64,000 nt of DNA. Origin: Mimachlamys varia. Its lineage: Eukaryota; Mollusca; Bivalvia; Pectinida; Pectinidae. Under the pieces are notes generated by a model. It had not been told where the DNA came from, ran no database searches, and worked only from the letters and a program-made list of their open reading frames with translations. The stretch is taken from the NCBI GenBank assembly GCA_947623455.1, contig OX392534.1:31866926-31930925 (forward strand). Reading direction: 5' to 3'. The translations under genes were made by a program, and so were the position numbers. This document shows, piece by piece, positions 9,940 to 21,200 of this stretch; position 1 is the first letter of the stretch; each line of letters opens with the position of its first letter.

Positions 9940-11445
9940 TGCTATTGTCAATATGTCTGATTATGGAAGCCATGCTTGCTCGGAGATATCTTTCCTGGCT
10001 TTGTATTATGTGAAACATTTTGTGATAACTTAAATGCTTTGTGTATGATTATTTTACCGTTTTGAATTATCCAGACAAAATTTAAGTAGTGTTGACTCCA
10101 TATTGTTTGGGTTTAATGCTTCGGGACCACAACGACTCTTCCTTATCCATTTATTTAGCAACTTCCTTGCAATCTTTTCATTTCCCCTCCAAAATTTTCG
10201 ATATTATTACCGGAGCATATGTAGTGATTATGACATAAAGTCATTAAATTTCAAAAGACCATTTATTTGATCAACATTACATGTCCGTCGTTTTCAATTG
10301 TTTTATAAGCAGCCTAGTCCAACATTTCATAATGTTTCAAGGTATTTATGTTTTTTTTTACATACAGTAGATATCTCATATTGAGATACATATTTTGTTA
10401 TATCACTATTCACATTTCATTTCGTTTTTTAATTCACTGCTTGCAGTTTTATAAAAGCTTTATTCATCATTCAATATATTTTAAAGGGGGAAAATAAAGA
10501 AAGAAAAGCTAGAAAGAAGGAGGATATTTTTTAAAAGATCAAAAGATTCCAGGGACTTATTGTGAAATTCTGCTAATCGTTATATCTTTGGAGCACATGT
10601 GAAGTGAAACATGAATATAATTGTAGTGTACATTGTAGCCGTGTTGTTACACCATGAATACACATACTTAAAATGAATGCCTTACTACATTGATACGGCA
10701 AAATTATTCACTGAAAATTTAACAATAAATTTTAGGCATTATATACTACTTAAAGAGAAATTGGTGTTTTTTTGAATTTGAATTTCATAAAAACGATTTA
10801 AAAGTAAAATACAAAGACCACGTTTAAGAATTGTCAGATGTAAATCAATGTTTCACCTTATTAACCAGACGTTGATGAAAAAGACATCTGGAATGATTTA
10901 AATTGTTATAGGATTTTTGTCATTGTAAAAAGGGAAGTATGAAGTTCATGTACTTAGTGTTACACGATGCTCCAGGCTTGTGTGTTACCAGTCTGTAAAT
11001 GACAGTACTTTGTAATATCGGGGTATACGTATCTTGTCTAGAATCACCAGCTGCACGCTTACAATGGTTGACCAACAAATAGATTAAATGTTACTTTAAA
11101 CAAAAGTCGAAATTTTCTTTTTGTAAAAGAAAACTAATTTTATGTAATAAAATTTCACAAAAACGTTTTTTTGTGAGTGTTTTTTTTTTAAACAGATAGT
11201 AAATATTCATTTTCCTTTTATTAGGACGATCTTTTATACACAGAACAGGGGCAATTACACCTTCTCTCCCGGCATGACGAATTTCCCATGCAAATCTACC
11301 AAAATCTTATCCAAATCTACCCAAATATTGCCCAACTTTTCTCCCATACAGAGATAGTTACATTATACATACAATGTAGGCAAAATAAGTATTGGGCATA
11401 AACAGGAAACATACCAAAGTCATATTGGAAATGTACAACTATGAC
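9940..11445. other. Intergenic, no gene seen
   Basis: AT-rich sequence without a recognised coding segment, RNA gene or clear repeat. Confidence 0.45.
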
Positions 11446-11612
11446 AAACTAGAAATGTCTTGAGACATAAATGCCCCCGCCTCCATATGAAATTAGTTTT
11501 TCATGCTTATCATGTATGCGAAGTTTGATGACAATCGGATCTAAAAAGCTGGTTAAATTACTGACGGGACGGGACGGACACGGGTAACGCTATATATATG
11601 CCCCCCATTTCG
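11446..11612 (-). repeat. Dispersed repeat, copy 2
   Basis: Inverted match to 7403-7584, sharing tgagacataaatgcccccgc, gtatgcgaagtttg and gacacgggtaac. It ends near ccccccatttcg. Confidence 0.75.
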
Positions 11613-12048
11613 TGGCGGTGCATCAAAACAATTTTAGGGACGGCACGTTTTTCATTTAGATTTAATAATAAACGAGCCAAAATATGTTTTCATTGAAAAA
11701 TTCCAAAGAAAAGTAAATATTGCGGCATACACCATTAAATAAGGTAACGTGGTCGTTACTGATATGTAGATGTAAAACTGATGAAATATCGATAGTAACT
11801 TATATGAATTGTGCTCGTATTAAAATAAATTTTAACACGCCAAAGAAATGAGACCTCAAAAAAAAAAAATCCGAAAAGCGTCATCAAAATCTGACCCAAA
11901 ATCGATTAAACTAGAGGCATACTAGGAACAAAGGAAAGATTAAAATTTTCCAATGATGGAAGTTGATGTTAACAGCTGTACAGTAAATGATTAAGATCCC
12001 CATTTTATAACCAATTTAATACACCTGTGCTTACATGATCAGCTTAAG

Positions 12049-12930
12049 GGTCCATGGAGACTCTCGTAAAACCACAAGAGAATAAGACCAGGTGTTCCAG
12101 AAGAGTAAGCTTCTGCTTCATCGACGACACCCGCCATGTAAATCTTTGTCGCATCCAAGTAAACATCAAGTTAAGAAAATGAGAACCGAGTATCATTGTC
12201 AATCACAACAAGTACATTGTAAACACACTAATGAGCATACTCAAAACGTCCATCTTCATATTTCCTAAAAATATAGAATATTTTTCAATGAGACAAAGAT
12301 GGCCACCATAAAACTTGCCCATAGTTCTGATCAACCTGCATCTCTCGAATCCTTGTATTGTTAGTGTTTGTCAGCAGTCGACAACGATCATGAAAATCGC
12401 GATACCTAGAGCAAGCCCTAGAATATTGAATCAACTGCGACATGTAAACACAATAGGTTGGAGACGCAGGGATGCTACTATAAAGAAATGGAAAGTTCAC
12501 GATCGGAAAATTGAAATCATCACGTGTATCGTTTAACTTAGTAGTAAACTGTCCATGTTGGATGTAGTTTAAGTAGAGATCGAGGTAAGCAGCTGATGTA
12601 GAAGAGTCTGTTGTGTCCTTTATTTCAAGTTCAGAAGGGTATATACGATCGACGTGGTCAACAAACTTCTTCTTGTTTATAGCTCTTCCACAAATCCAGC
12701 CTCGTATGAAAACAAAAACAAGTCAGCTAAGAGTGGGACACAGTTTGTTCACATGGGAATGCCAACAGTCTGCTGGAAAATCTTTCCTCCGAACTCAACA
12801 GAAATATTGTCGACCAAAGAACACATGAGGCTGAGTTTATTAAAATTAAAGTTTATTAGAGTAAAATTTGGAAGCGGAGATTGTGCTTGGATCTACCAGA
12901 AGACTGAAGAAATGTCGACAAAATACTAGT
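12049..12930 (-). pseudogene. Reverse transcriptase relic of a non-LTR/Penelope-like retroelement, with 3' tail
   Basis: Minus-strand translation gives, across frameshifts, NISVEFGGKIFQQTVGIPM, a stop where Gly is expected, TNCVPLLADLFLFSYEAGF, then KKKFVDHVDRIYPSELEIKD, AYLDLYLN, RDDFNFPIVNFPFLYSSIPA and VYMSQLIQYSRACSRYRDF. This order matches a reverse-transcriptase C-terminal region common in animal retroelements. The catalytic YIDD segment expected between FVEEL and KKKF is deleted, and at least two frameshifts and stops are present, so it is dead. The 12049-12130 end, with gaagagtaagcttctgc, is its 3' region and recurs elsewhere in the window. I am sure it is a reverse-transcriptase fragment; the clade is uncertain. 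Confidence 0.82.
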
Positions 12931-14445
12931 ATGCTGGAAATGGAGTGATTATTCATAGATGAATAGAAGACCTATCACTTCAACATTCCGCTTTCACTGA
13001 CCCAAAATTAGCACAGGCTACAGAAGGTATCGGCGTCCGAGGAAAATCATTCTGTCAGCCTTAGCATACTGTACTATTTATAATAATCTGAACAAGGCAG
13101 CGGATCTTCAACTAATATTGGAGGATCCTTTGAGCGGTTGCAATTGTGTTCATAAAAAATAGATATACATCAAGACATTGGTGCTTAACATTAATACAGT
13201 AGGGTCATCAGGAAGCCATGGTAGCAAGACTCGAAAACCACTTCAACAACAACGCCAAGCTAAAACAGAGAGGCCAAATAGACAGCACTCAAAGGAGGCT
13301 TGATTAGTACCAGGGAACCAATGCAAGAAGGCTAACTCTAGGAGAGCCGCGACATATAGGAACTCCAGTATCCTACGGGAACAAAGGGTTATACTTAAAG
13401 ACACTTGTCGGGAAATTGATACATGTACTTAGTAATATATTAGCATGCATCCATTGTATGAGAGAGTGTATTCATATTGGGAAGAATTATTGGACAGGAA
13501 AATATTGTTTTCGGGGTTCTCTTTAAAATGCTAGTAAAACGGGTTTTATACTTAATTAAGTGTTCAGTTTCACTTAAAACATTTAAATGTACACTGTTCT
13601 TGTTTTAACAATTCTCGTGAGACTTTTAGTAATCATTTGTATTGTAACTATAACTATATCTCCAACGTGTCGCTTTAATCGCTGGTAAATAATAGCACTG
13701 AGTTATGACACTGTTGAGGAATTGAGATATCGTTCTACAAGTACAGCCAATGCCAGCCAAAATGTCTCTTATAAACCTATGATTTTCATTGGATAAGTAA
13801 ACGGGTTTCTTCCTATTTCAACGAGTCCCTAAAGCGCCACCAGAAGGTTAACATATAACACGTGAATATTTTATATGATGAAAGTTCAAAGAAATTGCAA
13901 TATTGATCTTCACGCCACATATGATAGTAATAAACTGGAATATCGATACATTTTGTCAAGAACACCGTTATTGTTATACAGGATGTCGCAGAGGAGCCCA
14001 GATGTGACAGGTGATATTTAACTGTTAAATAATTTCGATGTAGATTAAACTCATGTACTCTAAAAGATACATTTAACTCTATCACCTTCAGGGTTTGACT
14101 AGTTCATTATGACATGTCGGTGGTTTGGTTTCGAATGAGATGATAAAGTGAGTACTTACGCTTCATATCGCACCCATTGACGATTTGTCGCGAGCAGTAC
14201 GTGAAGTCTCTTGATGGGGCCTTTCAATTTTATTTCAACGTCATATTGCTATTTCCATCGTCCTCTTGAGGTGAGGTGTCCAGGGGACTTATCCTTGTGA
14301 TGTCACCTGTTTATGACTTTACTTACCATGTTCAGTGTATCTGTGTCTTGTTATTGTAAATTCCATATATTTCCCTTTTGAAGACGTCCTGGATTCAACC
14401 TGTGCTATCTTTGACGAGCGGGCTGTTAATTGTACTTGTTTAAAT
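12931..14445. other. Intergenic, no gene seen
   Basis: Mixed-composition DNA. It may contain further decayed 5' parts of the retroelement at 12049-12930, but I could not recognise any conserved segment. Confidence 0.4.
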
Positions 14446-14449
14446 TTAA

Positions 14450-14831
14450 AGGCCCAATATACGTAACTTTCGACAAAACTTGATGCGAAAATCAAGCCTA
14501 ATAACTTATTATATTTATAGATTTAGTTAAGATTAACTGATATCAGCAATATTCAAGAGGCATTCTTATGCGGTTACCGGTACAGCAGCAGTTCAAACAC
14601 GGTAATTGTAAACACGCGTCCATTCTGAACTGTCTTCTACCTTCGGTTTGTTGTTGAAGTGGGCCACACCTGAATTATTTTCAATTCTTTGGATTTTCGT
14701 CAAAAGTTTTTTGTTAGTTACCTCTCATGTTTACTTCTTTTTAGACTTATTTTTGCATGGTTATCAACTGGATTTTTTTCATAATTTTTCAGAATCGCGA
14801 AAATTTTTCTGAAATTACGTATATTGGGCCT
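14450..14831 (+). mobile_element. TTAA-flanked MITE (AGGCCC family), copy A
   Basis: The inverted ends AGGCCCAATATACGTAA are flanked by TTAA on both sides (14446-14449 and 14832-14835). The internal sequence includes ggttaccggtacagcagcag. Four copies are in the window. TTAA duplication is used by piggyBac- and Kolobok-type transposases; which of these moved it is unknown. It has no ORF of its own. Confidence 0.88.
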
Positions 14832-15394
14832 TTAATTGTACTTGTGTCAAAACGCATACGTAGTTTTTCGAAATACACCTCCGTCATTGAACTGCTATCA
14901 CGCTAAAGCCTGGATTTTCAGTTCAAACTAACTTTCCGTGCATCCAGTTTGCAGGATGTGGATCATTATATCGTAAATGCTTTGTTTCGAACAAAAGCAG
15001 GTCAGTTGAAAAAATATTTTGCAAGGTTTCGAAAACGTCCGTTTCCTTTAAATTTGTTGAGGTAAACACGAGGCCATAAAGATGAATAAGTTGGTGTTCC
15101 CTCATCTCTTGATTCATCGATTTCTTTTTTTTCCTCACCGAGATGGATTCTTTGATTGTCGACACCTGTTGTCCTCCCTTTCCAACACTTCAGAGTTGTA
15201 ACATTATACGATATGGCTGCGTATGGTAGCATGGCCTGATATAGATACGTAAATCATGGTATTATTTCTCTGGTGTTTTCCTTGTATTTCTAGTGTACAA
15301 GGATTTTGCTGCCTATTATGGCCACGTAATGAAGTGCTAGGTTTTGGTTTTGGAGTTAAAGCCAGAGTACCCGGAGAGAAAAAACAACCATTAA

Positions 15395-15778
15395 AGGCCC
15401 AATATACGTAACATCAGGAAATTTTTCTTGATTCTGAAACATTCTGAAAGAAATCAAGTTGATAACCACGCAAAAATAAGCCTAAAACGAAGTAAACCTG
15501 ATTGGTAACTAACAAGAAACTCTTGACAGAATAATCCAAAGAATTGAAAATAATTCAGGTCGGGCCCATTTCAAAAACAAGCCCAAGTTAGAAGACAGTT
15601 TAAAATGGACGCGTGTTTACAAATACCGAGTTTCAACTGCTGCTGTACCGGTTACCGCGTAAAAATTCATCTTGAATATTGCTGATAACAGTTAATCTTA
15701 ACTAAATCTATAAATATACAAATTTATTAGGCTTGATTTTCGGTTCAAGTTTTGCCGAAAGTTACGTATATTCGGCCT
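15395..15778 (-). mobile_element. TTAA-flanked MITE (AGGCCC family), copy B
   Basis: Inverted relative to copy A, with TTAA on both sides (15391-15394 and 15779-15782). With copy A 560 bp away it could form a long stem of about 380 bp. Confidence 0.87.
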
Positions 15779-15821
15779 TTAAACACCTGACAACTTCCTC
15801 ACGTAAACCTCGAACCGGTTG

Positions 15822-17793
15822 CCAAGTGGTGGAGGGTTAGTGGTAGTCGAATGTCGGACACCTTAACCAGTTGGTCATGATCACTACCCAGTGGTGGAGG
15901 GTTAGTGGTAGTCGAATGTCAGACACCTTAACCAGTTGGTCATCACTACCCAGTGGTGGAGGGTTAGTGGTAGTCGAATGTCAGACACCTTAACCAGTTG
16001 GTCATCACTACCCAGTGGTGGAGGGTTAGTGGTAGTCGAATGTCAGACACCTTAACCAGTTGGTCATCACGTCCCAGTGGTGGAGGGTTAGTGGTAGTCG
16101 AATGTCAGACACCTTAACCAGTTGGTCATCACTACATACCCAGTGGTGGAGGGTTAGTGGTAGTCGAATGTCGGACACCTTAACCAGTTGGTCATCACTA
16201 CCCAGTGGTGGAGGGTTAGTGGTAGTCGAATGTCGGACACCTTAACCAGTTGGTCATGATCACTACCCAGTGGTGGAGGGTTAGTGGTAGTCGAATGTCA
16301 GACACCTTAACCAGTTGGTCATCACTACCCAGTGGTGGAGGGTTAGTGGTAGTCGAATGTCAGACACCTTAACCAGTTGGTCATCACTACCCAGTGGTGG
16401 AGGGTTAGTGGTAGTCGAATGTCAGACACCTTAACCAGTTGGTCATCACTACCCAGTGGTGGAGGGTTAGTGGCAGTCGAATGTCGGACACCTTAACCAG
16501 TTGGTCATCACTACCCAGTGGTGGAGGGTTAGTGGTAGTCGAATGTCAGACACCTTAACCAGTTGGTCATCACTACCCAGTGGTGGAGGGTTAGTGGTAG
16601 TCGAATGTCAGACACCTTAACCAGTTGGTCATCACTACCCAGTGGTGGAGGGTTAGTGGTAGTCGAATGTCAGACACCTTAACCAGTTGGTCATCACTAC
16701 CCAGTGGTGGAGGGTTAGTGGTAGTCGAATGTCAGACACCTTAACCAGTTGGTCATCACGACCAAGTGGTGGAGGGTTAGTGGTAGTCGAATGTCGGACA
16801 CCTTAACCAGTTGGTCATCACTACCCAGTGGTGGAGGGTTAGTGGTTGTAAAATGTCAGACACCTTAACCAGTTGGTCATCACTACCCAGTGGTGGAGGG
16901 TTAGTGGTAGTCGAATGTCAGACACCTTAACCAGTTGGTCATCACTACCCAGTGGTGGAGGGTTAGTGGTAGTCGAAAGTCAGACACCTTAACCAGTTGG
17001 TCATCACTACCTACCCAGTGGTGGAGGGTTAGTGGTAGTCGAATGTCAGACACCTTAACCAGTTGGTCATCACTACCCAGTGGTGGAGGGTTAGTGGCAG
17101 TCGAATGTCGGACACCTTAACCAGTTGGTCATCACTACCCAGTGGTGGAGGGTTAGTGGCAGTCGAATGTCAGACACCTTAACCAGTTGGTCATCACTAC
17201 CCAGTGGTGGAGGGTTAGTGGTAGAATGTCAGACACCTTAACCAGTTAGTCATCACTACCCAGTGGCTGAGGGTTAGTGGTAGTCGAATGTCGGACACCT
17301 TAACCAGTTGGTCATCACTACCCAGTGGTGGAGGGTTAGTGGTAGAATGTCAGACACCTTAACCAGTTGGTCATCACTACCCAGTGGTGGAGGGTTAGTG
17401 GTAGTCGAATGTCAGACACCTTAACCAGTTGGTCATCTCTACCCAGTGGTGAAAGGTTAGTGGTAGTCGAATGTCAGACACCTTAACCAGTTGGTCATGA
17501 TCACTACCCAGTGGTGGAGGGTTAGTGGTAGTCGAATGTCAGACACCTTAACCAGTTGGTCATCACTACCCTGTGGTGGAGGGTTAGTGGTACTAATGTC
17601 GGACACCTTAACCAGTTGGTCATCACTACCCAGTGGTGGAGGGTTAGTGGTAGTCGAATGTCAGACACCTTAACCAGTTGGTCATCACTACCCAGTGGTG
17701 GAGGGTTAGTGGTAGTCGAATGTCAGACACATAAACCAGTTAGTCATCACTACACAGTGGTGGAGGGTTAGTGGCAGTCGAATGTCAGACACA
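15822..17793. repeat. 62-bp minisatellite, about 32 units, tRNA-like on the minus strand
   Basis: The unit is cagtggtggagggttagtgg, tagtcgaatgtcagacacct, taaccagttggtcatcacta, cc. Some units have 3-4 extra bases (catgatcactacc) or a shortened gtagaatg variant. Read on the minus strand, GATGACCAACTGGTTAAGG and GTGTCTGACA resemble the 5' half of a leucine- or serine-type tRNA, including an A-box-like block. Open frames in it are an effect of the repeat. Confidence 0.93.
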
Positions 17794-18230
17794 GATATAG
17801 TGAACAGTACAATAAATCAGATAAATCCCTCCCAAACATGAGTTGTTTAACTACACTAAATTCCATTTAAAATTGTACATTCCGCATTGGCAGATTTATT
17901 GATTGTGGACTATAAAATCGACCTGCTATATCATCGTCCCAGGTTGTGTATAAGTTCGATTCTAAATACACGTTATTGTATTAGTTTAGGGAACCTCATA
18001 TGTCTGTATTTCATTATTGTGTTTTTTTGTGTGTATAGGTTAAGTTTTATTCAATAGTTTAGACAATGACCGTGTTCCGTTCTGTGACGTTAGGGACCCA
18101 GACGATACTTTAGATCTATAGGTACTTGTGTGTGTGTGTATGAGTGCGTTACCATTAAAACCTACCTGAACATGGACTATCAATAATCACGTGGTACCTA
18201 CTAAATCATTAACCAAGTACAACAACTAAA
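17794..18230 (+). other. Upstream region of the first CYYR1-like gene
   Basis: AT-rich sequence with a short TG run near 18128-18140. No convincing TATA box or initiator was identified. The proximal sequence before the start codon, caactaaaATGG, is a reasonable translation context. Confidence 0.4.
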
Positions 18231-18276
18231 ATGGCGGGTGTTGTGTATACCCTGTTGATATTGACTATAATTGCAG
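18231..18276 (+). CDS. CYYR1-like A exon 1 (signal peptide)
   Basis: ATG at 18231, fifteen codons plus one base, donor gtatgt at 18277. The length of 46 nt equals that of exon 1 of the paralogue. Confidence 0.8.
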
Positions 18277-21200
18277 GTATGTATTCTTTTTAGTATGACA
18301 ATACTCTTTGGTCGGACGGGAAAGTAAGCATTTTACGGACTTAATTAATTTACGTTGTTGTTAAACCAATAATAAGCGTATGAATGACATGTGGCGTAGA
18401 AAATGCTTAAAAGGTTCAGAAAGTAATAACTGGCTATTAGGAAGATAGAAAATTGGCAGTATGAACTTCATACATGTAATTATAAGCGTAATTATGTAGA
18501 AATGTTAGCATTTTAAAGAAGATATAACTACAGAATTGTATACTGAACATAATCTTTTAAATGTAATTACAAATTACTTGATTTATGTCTGAGAAAGGTA
18601 ATAGAACCATTGGTATATTTATAGCACTGAAAACTTACCAGTCACGAAATATATTGTCATCTGTATTTGTGTGCTTTGTCATTAGCATTGACACTATATA
18701 GGTATGTCAGGTTTAAAAGGCTGTACAGTATGCTCTAGTTAATACACATACGCACCTTAATATTGTATACATATTTCCGACAATAAATCATTGAAGAAAA
18801 TTGTGTAGAATGTTTTCAAAACAATATTTAAAAAAAAACGGTTGTTGCAACGTGACTGATAACACAAGGGAAACAAACCCATTAAATTTGACAGGTCAGT
18901 GTTGGTTTAAGTATGCCTTGGTTTTCATATATAAAGGCCCAATATACGTAACTTCAGGAATTTTTTCGGGATTCTGAAAAAAAATCCTGTTGATAACCAT
19001 CCAAAAAAAAGCTTAAAACGAAGTAAACCTGAGCGGTAACTAACAAGAAACTCTTGGCAGAAAAATCCAAAGAATTGAAAATAATTCAGATTGAGCCCAC
19101 TTCAACAACAAGCCGAAGTAAGAAGACAGTTTAAAATGGACGTGTGTTTACAAATACCGAGTTTCAACTGCTGCTGTACCGGTAACTGCGAAAGAATTCA
19201 TCTTGAATATTGCTGATATCAGTTAATCTTAACTAAATCTATAAATATATAAAGTTATAAGGCTTGATTTTCGCTTCAAGTTTTGGGCCTTTAATGGGGG
19301 TTTGTTTTTATTATGAAAGTAGCTTTACTTTTTTTTTCTTGTATTGGAACTCCATAGGGGCAAATCTCTACATTAGTAAATTTGCACTTAGTATAACAGA
19401 AAACTATGTATACAGATTTCCTTGAAATATACACAGCAAATGTTTCTTCACGTGAATTCCATGTGAAAAATTTCACGTGAATTTTACATGAACTTATTTT
19501 CACGTGAAATTCACATTTTTCCCACATTTTACGTGAAATTCACATGATTTTTTTCACGTGAAATTCACGTGAAGACATATTGCCTGTGTTACCCACATGG
19601 ATTTTACTTCCACAAAAATCATTTCTACATGCTGATCATATAAAATAATGCACATACATGAACATTCTAACCATTTTACAACACACTGTATATTCTAGAA
19701 AAGAATATATATATAAGATTTATATAAGATTATAAGATTTATTTTTATCAATCCATATGGCGTACGTATACTTTCCTGTTGATATACATTTTAATTGTCC
19801 AGTGTAACACTGATAATATTATAACCTACATGAAATTCATACTATTTGACTTTGGTGTCTAAACAAAATTGAAATATGTATGCAGAATGTATTGCTTTGA
19901 ACGCAATCGCTAGAAAACTACAACAAAACTACAAGGTCATTACAGTAACGTTTTCTCAAACACATTACGCATAAACAACTCACTCGCCAAATAGCAAAAC
20001 CCAAGAACGTTAGCGTATTGTTATTAATTATAAGAAATACAAGTTACAGAAAAAATTCATTTCTTAATCGAAATGTACAGGTACGGGTTATCGTCTATTT
20101 TGAAATTCCTGATATTAAAAGATAAATATATATTATATTGGTAGCCAAATTTAGCAAGTGTGAAACATAGACTCGTTCTAAAATGATGCCCCAGGTTTCA
20201 CTCCTCACTTTGAGAACGTGATAATCATTTGAAAGTAACTTAGATTTACATGGCTGGTGTCTACGATGCTGCTGAAGACGCTTACTCTTCCGGAACACCT
20301 GGTCTCATTCTCTTTTCAATGGATCCATTTTTTTGCCATATTTTGCCTCTAATTTAATCGATTATTCGGTATTAAAACTTCTTTATCAAAATGGTATATA
20401 ATTTTGTATCAAAGTAACAACATGAATGTGCTGTACATACGGCAATGATATATTTTACATGGCATGTACATGTGGCCTCATATGTTATAAAATCAATTAT
20501 GAAACTGTTTATTATATTAACTTCCTAGCCCCGATTTCATCAACGTTCCTTAACTTAAAATCAAAAAAAGAAGTTTAGGGGACAATTTCTGTATTATGCT
20601 AAAGAACGTTGATGAAACCGGTGCCAATACCCATAACTTTTCGTATTAATCTTTGTTTTGAAATTCAAAGCGGCTGCAGAGGCAAATGCTAGATTTTAAA
20701 ACCGTACCTTTATTACAGGTCTTCAACGTAACCGGCCTAGCATTCACGTTCCATCACTTTGTTGGTCTGTGTTTGTCAGTGGCGTTTATGCTTTTGATTT
20801 TTGATTATTTCTTCATGGAGACACAATCATTTATTTCACTCTCATTCCCATAATATCGGTATCATGTTTGTTACGATTTAAAGACTTATCGGACAATGCC
20901 ATCGATAGTTAAGAAATAAGAATCAGTATTTATATAAAAAAATAATTTGCATTTTTTTGGATGTGTTTTTTTCTTTGCATTTACAAAGAAATATGTTTTC
21001 CAACATTGTCTATATAACATGAAATGTATGATCTTGTGATTTCTGCAACGAGGGTAACAAGGTTATTGAATTTATCCCCCTGCTGACTCTGGCCGGCCGA
21101 TTCTAAATTATTCTGAAGAAACCAAAATAGGTAAACTGTACCAAAATGAAACACTTCTCGGTTGTTTTGGCATTAACACACCTGTATGTTGATCTTTACA

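Noticed and set aside
16060..17771. 60-71-codon frames with QWWRVSGSR and SDTLTSWSSLP repeats
   Set aside because: They arise from the 62-bp array. The unit length shifts the frame and they stop at random unit variants.
15822..17793. CRISPR-like array
   Set aside because: The units are contiguous with no unique spacers, and the genome is eukaryotic.
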